In this document: one piece after another, positions 35,260 to 42,893 of the stretch
Layout: the number at the start of each line of letters is the position of its first letter
How positions within the stretch are numbered: position 1 is the stretch's first letter
Assembly: GCA_964393615.1 (NCBI GenBank)
Contig: CAYMUR010000037.1
Coordinates: forward strand, 1 to 42,893
Direction: 5' to 3'
Origin: CAYMUR01 sp964393615
GTDB lineage: Bacteria > Planctomycetota > Planctomycetia > Pirellulales > Pirellulaceae
DNA: 42,893 bases
Notes under the pieces: model-generated
What the model was told of the DNA's origin: nothing
Seen by the model: the letters and a program-made list of their open reading frames with translations, nothing else
Database searches by the model: none
Made by a program: the position numbers and the translations under genes

Positions 35260-36729
35260 TTAATTCCGTTGTGTACAAAGTTCGTCCAGTAGCCCCACTA
35301 AATGTTGTTGCTGCAGGTTGTTGCCTTCAGCAGTTACTTGTCCACGGTGTAGGCAATCATGTGCGGTAGCTTGCCGTTTACCTAGCTGGTTAAACGTCTT
35401 CACATTCAGATAGATTAATTGGTGACAGCGAGGGGACAGACCTTGACGGTAAGAGACTGGCCGGTTGTGTTCCAGGAAAATTTCCCATTGACCGCCACCA
35501 GGACCATTGACCTGCAGACCTACAGAGTGTTCTTGGGCGATCGGCGTTTTTGCCTCCTGTAAAATGTTGTCAAGGCACTGACCTACATCGCATTGGATAT
35601 CAACAGGAGTCGGGCGGGGCCAACCGAAATTTGATTCGATTGCGTATTTGCAGAGCCTAACCAACATTTCTTCTGTCACTTCTGGACATGGCAGGTGTGG
35701 CGCAGCGCGATGGGTATTGGAAAGGTCGAATTCAGGATCATCTTTCCAGTAGGATTCGTAAATCTTCATTTGGTCTCGGAAATAATTGACAAATTCTTCC
35801 TGGTCAAATGACCAACTACTGTCGTTGTGATCGGCGCTGGCCAAAGGGTCGGCGTATGTTGAAAATGCCTGGACCATTGCATCACGCATTTGGTTAGCTG
35901 TAACCGGTTTGTCCGGTGCCAGGTGATAAGTTTTTCCATGGTGTTCGGGATGCATGATAACGTGTGTCATGACCTGTGAAATCCAATCGACCGGAACAAG
36001 ATTCTTGCGCTCGTGTCCCTGGGTCTGAATGGCTTCCAGAAGCGGGCCAACTTCAAGTTCGTCCCGCATGATGTGTCGAAACATCGCGTGAACAAGTTTC
36101 AGCGGTACGTAGAATCCATGAAATGTTGGTGTGTAACCAGTGCGGGAGTCACCTATGATAATCGCAGCCCTGTAAATTGTAGGAGATGCGATATGATCGG
36201 CGGCACGGACCATCAGTTCACCTTCCAGTTTGCTGCGCTCGTAGTCCGTGTTAAGCTCTTGGCCCTCGTCGACCTCGCTTTCGTAGACGCGCCCTTCACG
36301 CTTGCCACAAACGTATGAGGTTGAAACATGGTGATAATGACGAATATCTGTACGGCGGCAAAATTCCAACGCGTTTGCCGTTCCCCCTACGTTGCTGCGC
36401 CAGGGTTCTTCGTCGGGTCGTTGCCCATGATACGTGACGCTGGCTGCGTTCTGTACAATCGCGTCGCAGTTTTCGGTCACCCAATGCAACTGTTCATTGT
36501 CCAAGTCGAAGCGATCGTTTTGCAAACTTCCTTGTAAGATAATCGGTCGTGGAAGCGTTCGGCTCGCTTGCTTGTCCCAGCGAGCCATAATCGTTTCAAT
36601 GCGTTGTCGGGCATTTTCTAGCTTGTTAGGCCGTACCAGTACTGCCACACGCAATCCCGCTGCGAGAAAGTCACGCAACAGGAAAGATCCGAGAAGACCG
36701 GTTGCTCCTGTGAGTAGGTAATATGCCAT
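35260..36729 (-). CDS. Thioester reductase (NAD(P)-binding SDR-like) with C-terminal SCP2-like domain
   Basis: Reductive release enzyme of the male-sterility/thioester-reductase family. It has 489 residues from the ATG at 36729 (an in-frame TTG at 36735 is the alternative). The Rossmann motif is TGATGLLGSF (residues 7-16), with NAASVTYHG (94-102), and the catalytic pair Y163-xxx-K167 in DYERSKLEGE. It would reduce an acyl-ACP thioester to an aldehyde or alcohol. Residues about 400-485 resemble a sterol-carrier-protein-2 fold (QWEIFLEHN, then HRGQVTAEGN), a lipid-binding module. This first gene of the cluster follows an extended -10 promoter and precedes the ACP gene by 77 bp. The SCP2 call is weaker than the reductase call. 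Confidence 0.8.
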   Translation of the reverse strand: MAYYLLTGATGLLGSFLLRDFLAAGLRVAVLVRPNKLENARQRIETIMARWDKQASRTLPRPIILQGSLQNDRFDLDNEQLHWVTENCDAIVQNAASVTYHGQRPDEEPWRSNVGGTANALEFCRRTDIRHYHHVSTSYVCGKREGRVYESEVDEGQELNTDYERSKLEGELMVRAADHIASPTIYRAAIIIGDSRTGYTPTFHGFYVPLKLVHAMFRHIMRDELEVGPLLEAIQTQGHERKNLVPVDWISQVMTHVIMHPEHHGKTYHLAPDKPVTANQMRDAMVQAFSTYADPLASADHNDSSWSFDQEEFVNYFRDQMKIYESYWKDDPEFDLSNTHRAAPHLPCPEVTEEMLVRLCKYAIESNFGWPRPTPVDIQCDVGQCLDNILQEAKTPIAQEHSVGLQVNGPGGGQWEIFLEHNRPVSYRQGLSPRCHQLIYLNVKTFNQLGKRQATAHDCLHRGQVTAEGNNLQQQHLVGLLDELCTQRN

Positions 36730-37251
36730 CGTCAATCGTTAGGTAATTCAGTTATGCCACGCGGGCATCCCTGCCTCCAATGCGGTGAACGAGGCCTTTG
36801 CCAGTGGAATAAATGACGTATTATAGCAGAAATGTTAGCAGAGGGAAGATGCAGCGATTACTTAATTTATGTCCATTTTGGGTGCCTGCCTTGGTATCCG
36901 CCCCTCTACCAGCTAGTAAAGTCGTGCTAGCCACACACTGATAGTTGAATCGGTTGATTTTCTGTGCTGTCTGTGAATTATCCGGACAAGAATCAGCTGA
37001 AATTCTGGAAAGTCAGCGCAAATTTAAACGAATGTGCGGATGACGTAATTTTCCGGATCAAAGTACTATCCTAAGCTCCAACAAGTCGGGCGCTGCCACA
37101 CATGTTAAGAAAATTAAACCATTTTGTCTGATGTGGTCACCGGGGGGGTGAAGCGTGAGGTTTGCACCATGGGGGGATGAGTCGTCTGGGAAGTAACTTG
37201 CCAAGGCGGAAGCACTCGGGTTGGGGCATGCTACGAAACGCCACTCTAGCG
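36730..37251 (-). other. Intergenic region upstream of the lipid cluster (no gene seen)
   Basis: A 522-bp stretch between the glycosyltransferase stop and the reductase start. Short open frames here (for example 37058-37294) have no family resemblance and overlap the glycosyltransferase end, so none is called. It holds the candidate promoter at 36820-36828. Two G-runs (about 37142-37148 and 37172-37177) are notable but unexplained. No terminator for the glycosyltransferase was recognised. Confidence 0.6.
36820..36828 (-). promoter_or_regulatory. Extended -10 promoter of the lipid-synthase operon
   Basis: On the minus strand the sequence reads TGCTATAAT: a perfect -10 hexamer (36825-36820) with a TGn extension. 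A weak -35 is present (TTCCCT-like, about 16 bp upstream), as expected for extended -10 promoters. It lies about 90 bp before the reductase start, so it would drive the whole reductase-ACP-ligase-synthase-PPTase-ER unit. Confidence 0.6.
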
Positions 37252-37920
37252 CTAACGATAAAAGGTGACCAAGCGATCTGGAGAGATCCCACATCGTTCT
37301 GCGGCAAGGATGAACCAGTTGGTGAGCGTTTGGCGTAGGACACCGTTTTGCTGCCAGCGTCGGGCGCTGGTGATGAGTGGGCCTGGCAACAATACGATTT
37401 GCCCCCGGCGGCGAACTTGCCGCATTAATAGAACATCTTCCATTAACGATGATACTGGAAAGCCGTTGATTTGTTCAAACAACTGGCGGCGCACAAAGAT
37501 TGCTTGGTCGCCGTAGGGCATATCAAACCAACGGACACGTAAAGCATTGCCTCGTTCAATCAGTCGATAGAGCCACCCTGGCTGGTCAATTTGATGTTCG
37601 AACGCGCCAGCTACAATCTCTGCTGCGGACAGTGCCGATGTGATTGAGGTGACAGCATCACATGGCAGTTGGCTGTCGGCATGCAGGAACAGAAGAACGT
37701 CACCGGATGCTATTTTTGCTGCGGCATTCTGCTGGACACTCCGGCCTGATTGACAGAAAATGACCCTGGCACCGGACTCTGTTGCTATATCAGATGTGGT
37801 ATCCGTGCTTCCACCGTCGGCCACAATCACTTCGTGAACATTGGCTTTCTGCGCGCTAGCGATTGCTTGAGCTATCAATGCGGCTTCATTGAGGGCAGGA
37901 ATGATGACAGAAACATTCAT
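37252..37920 (-). CDS. Family-2 glycosyltransferase (TIGR04283 type)
   Basis: Transfers a sugar from a nucleotide donor to an unknown acceptor. It has 222 residues from the ATG at 37920 (a GTG at 37980 is possible). Motifs: VSVIIPALNE at the N-terminus, VADGGSTDTT, GRSVQQNAAA and LFLHADS, which supplies the DxD-like metal site. The GRSVQQNAAA and HADS combination is typical of the TIGR04283 glycosyltransferase family. There are no membrane segments. It is 140 bp downstream of glgC on the same strand and lies upstream of the lipid cluster, 423 bp before the cluster promoter, so its link to either is unproven. Confidence 0.8.
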   Translation of the reverse strand: MNVSVIIPALNEAALIAQAIASAQKANVHEVIVADGGSTDTTSDIATESGARVIFCQSGRSVQQNAAAKIASGDVLLFLHADSQLPCDAVTSITSALSAAEIVAGAFEHQIDQPGWLYRLIERGNALRVRWFDMPYGDQAIFVRRQLFEQINGFPVSSLMEDVLLMRQVRRRGQIVLLPGPLITSARRWQQNGVLRQTLTNWFILAAERCGISPDRLVTFYR

Positions 37921-38060
37921 CAGTGAAATCGCAGCGGTAACAGTTTTACGAGAAATCGTCCGCAAACCAAGCGATGGCACCGAGATTAGCTGAGAACTCC
38001 AATTACCACCAGCGGGGATGCCAAGGATTGCATGTTGCTACTTCCAGATCCGATAGCTGG

Positions 38061-39308
38061 TCAGGCGACTTGTTGCCCAGACTGAATATGTTCGACACCA
38101 TCTCCTTTGGCAATGACCACGATACCACCGTCACTGATGGCAAACCCCCGTTTACGATCCAGTTCAGCGTCGTATCCAATTTCAATACCGGCTGGAATAC
38201 AGACGCCTTTGTCGATAATGGTTCGCTTGAGTTTAGCATGACGCCCGATGTCGACATCCTGGAACAAAATTGAATCCTCGACCTGTGCATAGCTATTGAC
38301 GCGTACCCGTGGCCCCAGAATGCTGTGATGGACCTGACCTCCTGAGACAATGGACCCCTGGCAGACAATACTATCAATGGCGTAGCCTACCCGGCCTTTT
38401 TCGTCCTGGCCGGAGAAAACGAATTTTGGTGGGGGAAACCCAGGTTGGTGGGTCCGCAAAGGCCAGTGATCATCGTACATGTTCAACATGGGATCCACGG
38501 CGACCAGATCCATATTGGCTTCGTAATACGCATCCAGGGTTCCCACGTCGCGCCAATAGGCATCATGTTTACGATTTTCATCTCGAAAAGGAAATGCAAA
38601 TACACGGTGTGAGTCGATAATGGAGGGAATGATATTACGGCCAAAGTCATGGACGCTGCCCGGCCGAGTTGCATCCTGACAAAGTTGTTCGAACAAAAAT
38701 CGAGCGGTGAACACATAGATACCCATTGATGCCAGACAGTGCGCGTTGTCGTTAGGCAGCGTTTTGGGGCTAGTCGGTTTTTCTTCGAATCCGACGATGC
38801 GATCCCGATGATCGACCTGCATAACACCGAATTGGCGTGCCATATCGGTCGTGACTCGCAGCGCTCCAATCGTCAGGTCAGCATCATTTTCTTGGTGATA
38901 CTGCCCCATGTNNNNNNNNNNATAGATATGATCTCCCGCCAGGATGATTACGTACTCCGGTCGTTCCTTTTCAATGGTGTAAATATTTTGGTAGACAGCG
39001 TCGGCGGTCCCCTGGTACCAATGCTCGTCAATCCGCTGTTGCGGTGGTGCTACGTCGATAAACTCTCCCAGTTCACGACAGAAGAACCGTTGCCATCCCA
39101 AGTTAATATGCCGATCCAGACTCATTGCTTTATACTGAGTCAGTACCAGCATCTTTCGGATACCGCTGTTGAGGCAATTGGAAAGAGAGAAATCAATGAT
39201 CCGGTACGCACCACCAAACGGTACAGCAGGTTTTGCCCGGTCTCGGGTGAGAGGTTCCAGGCGGGAACCTTTGCCCCCAGCCAAAACGACGGCCAACACA
39301 TTTTTCAT
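38061..39308 (-). CDS. glgC: Glucose-1-phosphate adenylyltransferase, interrupted by an N gap
   Basis: Makes ADP-glucose from glucose-1-phosphate and ATP, the committed step of glycogen synthesis. About 415 residues. Motifs: LAVVLAGGKGSRLEPLTRDR (nucleotide site), AKPAVPFGGAYRIIDFSLSN, GTADAVYQN, GDHIY, GFEEKPTSP, SMGIYVF and the C-terminal left-handed beta-helix (GCQ-like hexapeptide repeats, VCIPAGIEIG). An N run at 38912-38921 replaces the residues right after GDHIY; family members have six residues before the next Met where only four codons are left, so the true gap is probably about 16 bp. The gene is otherwise intact, not a pseudogene. Confidence 0.92.
   Translation of the reverse strand: MKNVLAVVLAGGKGSRLEPLTRDRAKPAVPFGGAYRIIDFSLSNCLNSGIRKMLVLTQYKAMSLDRHINLGWQRFFCRELGEFIDVAPPQQRIDEHWYQGTADAVYQNIYTIEKERPEYVIILAGDHIYXXXXMGQYHQENDADLTIGALRVTTDMARQFGVMQVDHRDRIVGFEEKPTSPKTLPNDNAHCLASMGIYVFTARFLFEQLCQDATRPGSVHDFGRNIIPSIIDSHRVFAFPFRDENRKHDAYWRDVGTLDAYYEANMDLVAVDPMLNMYDDHWPLRTHQPGFPPPKFVFSGQDEKGRVGYAIDSIVCQGSIVSGGQVHHSILGPRVRVNSYAQVEDSILFQDVDIGRHAKLKRTIIDKGVCIPAGIEIGYDAELDRKRGFAISDGGIVVIAKGDGVEHIQSGQQVA
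38912..38921. other. Assembly gap (10 N) inside glgC
   Basis: Ten unresolved bases. Reading frame is kept across it, yet family alignment suggests that about six bases more are missing. A run of exactly ten is probably a placeholder, not a measured length. Confidence 0.9.
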
Positions 39309-39679
39309 GGCGGATACTCCATTATCTTCGAACCAAACAAGCGTCAGTGGTCATCATCCATGGTCATGCAGAATGTTGACAATCCAAGGTGGTCGAACCA
39401 TTGGACCGTTTTGCGCGACCCGCAACGCACTATGCTGTTATCTATTTTAACGGGTTCTGTTGGATAGTGAAAGTCGACCTGTGGCCTTGGGTTCAACCTG
39501 CGTGATTGCCAACTTGTAGCGTTGTGAAATCGATGCGGCGGACTGTGAGACCATCTACCGGAAAATGAGGTTTGGTCTGGGTTTTGTCCAATTGCCGGTT
39601 TCCGCAGAACGAAGACGGAATAGAATCAATATGCAGCATTGGATAGGAAAAAAGTGGGTCATCCTGTCTGTCCAGGCCA
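39309..39679 (-). other. Intergenic region between the BatA-like gene and glgC (no gene seen)
   Basis: A 371-bp stretch upstream of glgC and downstream of the BatA-like gene. No coding region, clear promoter or hairpin was recognised. A poor inverted repeat (TCCAA...TTGGA) near 39384-39406 is noted only. Confidence 0.5.
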
Positions 39680-41696
39680 CTACAGGTAGATGCGTCGATT
39701 AAAAATGTACCATTCTACTAGTACCATCGCCAAAGCCAGCATCAGCAAGTACTTCCAGGCTTCACGACGAGTCGGCTGCCAGCCTGTTTGTCCGGCGATC
39801 GTTTCGTTGTCTAAATTCAGGGTTTTTTCGGGAACGATATTACTTTCCCGGCGATCAAACAGATTCACTGCAAAATGCTGGAAAATCCTACCTGATCCGT
39901 TTGCACGGATCGAATAGACCCCGACTTTGTCAGTCTGGGAAAACGTAAAATGGCCTAGCGAGCTACGATTTACGGAGNNNNNNNNNNTTTTTTCCAGACG
40001 GCAGCTGTACGGAGATTTCCTGTAACGGATTTTCTGGACGAATGGGGATTGATTTCCCAGGCTGGACTGTCGGTTTGGGTTGAAACCGATTGGTATGCCC
40101 CCCGAAATAACGCAACAGATTATTTACAAAGATTGGAAAGCTGACGCGAATAGGCCAATTCGTATTGGCCAGATTGGCAGCCATATCCACCAGATCAAAT
40201 CCCAGTGTCGCGTCTTCGAAACGCTCGCGTGGTGCAATGGCAAAGATGCCCACTTGGTTGGTGTCTTCCTGGACCAGGTCTGAATCAATTAACACGGTAC
40301 CTCCTGGTGGAGGGCGTAATGGCCTGGCCTGTGCGATGTTCACGTTTCCCATCTCGACAAATTGCATGAGTGGATGGGCCCGGTCGACATCAATGATCTG
40401 GGGCAAGTCTTGTTTCTTTCCCGCACTCCAGGAATCAAGAGGTGGTAGTTGGCCGATGAACAACGTATTGGATTGGGGCATTTCCTGTGGCGTGCACTGG
40501 TCAAAGATGACGAGATCGAACATCCCGTCTCTCGCTTGTTTGGCATACTGTGGCTGTTCCAGATAGATAGGCTCTTGGACGGCAATCTCAGCCAGTTTGT
40601 CCGACTGTGAGGTCGCCAAGGCCAGTTGGAGTGGCTCGTTGCCAGGTGTGACGAGTAGGACTTTTGCGCGACGTGTTGGCGATACGGTCGCGTATGCCGT
40701 GTTGTCGATGGCTAAGTCATCCTCTTCTTCGATTTCCAAGCGCAGAGTACCGGTTTCAATTCCGTGCAGGGTGGTGTCGAGTCCACTTGTTCCACCAGGG
40801 GGCAAGCGTACGGTTTGGGAATCGATCAGCCGTTCATCTAGGTACATGTTCACATGGACACGGACCTGTAAATCGATGTTGCCGGCGAACGCTTCAGGAG
40901 TGAAATGTTCCAGCCTGGCAAAGACATGCAATCGTTCGAGGTCCTCCGGATGGCGTTCCGTATGGAACGCCACGATACCAACGTTGTGGCACTCTTCGCT
41001 GCCCATGCGTATGTAGACTGGCGTTAAGTTACCCAGTGCAAAGTCTGAGACGGTGGGCACATTACCGTCACTGAAAATGTAAAGTGTCGCGGGTAGTGCA
41101 TCGGCAACAGCCATGACGTCGCTTTCACGCTCACGGCTGTCCGCTGGGTTGGCCAGGCCCGCTGCGTAGCGCAGCGCTTCATCTAAATTACTTGTCCGAT
41201 GTGTTGGTTGGATTGCCGACACGGACCTTGCCAGTTGTCGTCTGTTGCGACTGAATTCGTGTTCGATGCGAGGGGTGTCGGAAAAACTGATCACCATTGC
41301 GGTATCACCGGAATTCATGTCGTCGTTGATCAGCTGTTGGATCCGCTGTTTGGCCAAGCTCAGTCTTGATTTTCCTGTGTCGGTGGCACTCATACTGGCA
41401 GAAATGTCCACGAGAAAAATAAAGCGGTTGCCTGACAATTGCCTGCCTTGCCAGGTAGGGCGCAGACAGGCCAGTATGATCAAGGCCAGTACCAAAAGTT
41501 GCAGAAACAGAAGAATGTTCTGTCGCAAGCGTTGCCACAAGCTGTTGACGTGTAGATCTTCGATCGTACGTTGCCACAAATAGGTACTGGGAACCTCGAG
41601 CGGCTGCCGTTTAAGCTTCAAAAAATACAGTAGCACGACCAAGGGAGGGATCACTGCCAGGATCAGCCATTGCCACCAGAGAAGCATGTTGGTCAT
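39680..41696 (-). CDS. BatA-like VWA-domain membrane protein, broken only by an N gap
   Basis: Membrane protein of the BatA (aerotolerance regulator) type with an N-terminal region of two hydrophobic segments (about 10-27 and 60-78), then a von Willebrand A domain with MIDAS D97-x-S-x-S (DISASMS). A long beta-rich region follows. Past the N run at 39978-39987 the frame shifts by one, but translating the other frame continues seamlessly: SVNRSSLGHFTFSQTDKVGV, then a final membrane segment YLLMLALAMVLVEWYIF and a stop at 39680. Total about 671 residues. It follows the DUF58 gene after 8 bp, the standard pair. Family role: with MoxR-type ATPases, poorly understood. The frameshift is treated as an artefact. 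Confidence 0.85.
39978..39987. other. Assembly gap (10 N) inside the BatA-like gene
   Basis: Ten unresolved bases. The reading frames on the two sides differ by one, so the true gap length must be a multiple of three (for example 9 or 12). This explains the apparent frameshift. Confidence 0.9.
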
Positions 41697-41704
41697 GGCA
41701 CTGT

Positions 41705-42622
41705 TTACCGAACGAGGCCTCTTTGCCGTAAATAATTTGATACGATTTTGTCGACCGGAATATTTGTGTTAGTCATCAAATATGACATGCCTCGCCGCGT
41801 ACAGAAGGTTTGCGCTACTTCGACAAATGACGCAACGGTTCGTTGGTAACGGTTCAATAGTGGGCGACTGGCTGTGATCTCGGCTTCATGACCATCTTCG
41901 CAGTCGATCAATCGTAAATCCCCTTTCACGTCGGGATCGAGTTCCTCCGGTGATAATAAGTGGACAACATAAATATCCATCTGCTGAGCGAGCAAAAACC
42001 GCAACGCCGACTCGTAGCCTTGTTTGTCCATCAAGTCACTGATAAGAACCAAAATTCCCTTACCGCTATTGCGTAAACAAAAGTTTTTCACGCCCTCTGC
42101 AAGCGGGATGTTTTCACCGGCGCGCATGGCATCCAGGTATTCTGTCATGCGCCACAGGCTATGGCGCCCGCGCAATAGGGGTGCGGGAGAATGTCGTGAC
42201 TGGCTCAGTGCTTCGATTTTCACACGATCGGCCCGGCATAGTCCGATAAAACCGAGCGCCGCCGCTAACTGCTTGGCATAGTGCAGTTTGGTCGGACTTC
42301 CAAATTCCATCGACAAGCTGTCGTCAATCAAGGTGTAAAAATGCAAATCCTCTTCTTCGAGGTACATTTTCAAGAAAAGCTTGTCGAGTCTCGCATAGAG
42401 ATTCCAGTCGACAAATCGCAGATCGTCACCAGCTACGTAGTTGCGAAAGTCTGAAAATTCGACGCTTTGGCCTTTTCGTTGGCTACGTCGTTCTCCCTTC
42501 ATCCGACCACGAAATATTTTACGGCTGACCAGTTCCAACCGTTCTAATTGGGCTAGCAACTCCGGACTCAGTAACGCTGTCTGGCCGGAAGGCATGGTTT
42601 CGTATTGGTTTGCCGTTTTCAT
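41705..42622 (-). CDS. DUF58 domain protein
   Basis: A protein of 305 residues from the ATG at 42622 (a GTG at 42640 would add six). The DUF58 signature is EFSDFRNYVAGDDLRFVDWN (residues 55-74), with a basic stretch RGRMKGERRSQRKGQS before it and a VWA-like C-terminal region containing LISDLMDK. No membrane segment is evident. It precedes the BatA-like gene by 8 bp, as is usual; in other genomes a MoxR AAA+ ATPase completes the set, but no MoxR gene is in this window. Role not established. Confidence 0.88.
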   Translation of the reverse strand: MKTANQYETMPSGQTALLSPELLAQLERLELVSRKIFRGRMKGERRSQRKGQSVEFSDFRNYVAGDDLRFVDWNLYARLDKLFLKMYLEEEDLHFYTLIDDSLSMEFGSPTKLHYAKQLAAALGFIGLCRADRVKIEALSQSRHSPAPLLRGRHSLWRMTEYLDAMRAGENIPLAEGVKNFCLRNSGKGILVLISDLMDKQGYESALRFLLAQQMDIYVVHLLSPEELDPDVKGDLRLIDCEDGHEAEITASRPLLNRYQRTVASFVEVAQTFCTRRGMSYLMTNTNIPVDKIVSNYLRQRGLVR

Positions 42623-42786
42623 GTCAGTCGTGCAGTGCACCCGGTAGATAAAATCTTGGAATCCTCTTGGTAATGGTTCGAGAAGAGACCAGGCACTGTC
42701 TGCGAAACCTTTTCATCAGCTCTAACGCATTGGTCGAGACACATGACAGTTCCGTCGTGAACTAGGTGGATTGTCGCTGAAAAGGG

Positions 42787-42893
42787 CTAACGATGTTTTT
42801 GTTGCATCCGCTGGCTATAGTCTTGCAGGATATGGCGTTCTTGTTCGGTCAAACCTTCTTCGCCGTGGGTATGGAGCTTTTGTAGAATGCGAT
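42787..42893 (-). CDS. C-terminal end of a further gene, possibly a rhomboid-family protease
   Basis: On the minus strand a frame entering from the window edge gives 34 residues ending GLTEQERHILQDYSQRMQQK-HR and a TAG at 42787. The pattern (ILxKLHxHGxEgLTExERxIL) resembles the short charged tail seen after the membrane domain in planctomycete rhomboid proteins; this is recalled, not tested. It is separated from the DUF58 gene by 164 bp without a clear feature. Only the tail is present. Confidence 0.4.
   Translation of the reverse strand, partial: RILQKLHTHGEEGLTEQERHILQDYSQRMQQKHR

Noticed and set aside
37058..37294. 78-codon open frame on the minus strand beyond the glycosyltransferase
   Set aside because: Overlaps the end of the glycosyltransferase in another frame, low-information composition and no start signal.
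39680..39868. A separate 62-residue membrane peptide on the minus strand
   Set aside because: It is the C-terminal end of the BatA-like protein, detached only by the N gap.
39963..41696. BatA-like gene as a pseudogene with a frameshift
   Set aside because: The frame change coincides exactly with the N run and the other frame completes the protein.

Overview
The window looks like a chromosomal segment of a planctomycete (Planctomycetota, probably class Planctomycetia). The reasons are the ribosomal-protein order, the family look of the proteins (extended uL22, uL4 and bL17, zinc-binding uL24, uS14 and bL36, no uL30 gene), and a BatA/DUF58 pair beside a polyketide/PUFA-type lipid synthase. Species is not assigned. 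Two 10-N runs (38912-38921 and 39978-39987) show a draft or scaffolded assembly.

Left half, plus strand (1-20454): the end of the str operon (rpsG tail, fusA), then one long S10-spc-alpha super-operon: rpsJ, rplC, rplD, rplW, rplB, rpsS, rplV, rpsC, rplP, rpmC, rpsQ, rplN, rplX, rplE, rpsN, rpsH, rplF, rplR, rpsE, rplO, secY, adk, map, rpmJ, rpsM, rpsK, rpoA, rplQ. tuf, rpmD, infA and rpsD are absent from positions where many bacteria have them. Several ribosomal proteins carry acidic or low-complexity C-terminal tails, and rplP starts inside rpsC. A perfect 11-bp hairpin follows rplQ. Next comes a small HELWH metallopeptidase gene.

Right half, minus strand (20513-36828): a secondary-lipid or polyketide cluster. 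In transcription order from an extended -10 promoter at about 36820 it encodes: a thioester reductase with an SCP2-like tail; a free-standing carrier protein with four near-identical PfaA-type ACPs plus a fifth divergent ACP; an AMP-dependent acyl ligase; a 2696-residue synthase (KS, catalytically dead KS/CLF, AT, a complete C45 Ntn-hydrolase/acyltransferase domain, KR, DH); a Sfp-type phosphopantetheinyl transferase; a FabL-like enoyl reductase in trans; and, after a gap, a FemAB/GNAT-like acyltransferase. The simplest model is that the ligase loads a starter, the synthase extends it with KR, DH and trans-ER reduction on the ACP array, and the chain is released reductively by the reductase or moved to an amine by the C45 domain. 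The C45 domain inside the synthase is the most unusual item: its family cleaves itself before the catalytic Cys, so the megasynthase may be cut in two.

Far right, minus strand (37252-42893): a family-2 glycosyltransferase, glgC (with an N gap), a BatA-like VWA membrane protein (N gap with a false frameshift), a DUF58 protein, and the last 34 codons of a further gene that may be a rhomboid protease. No tRNA, rRNA, CRISPR array, insertion sequence or replication origin was recognised.
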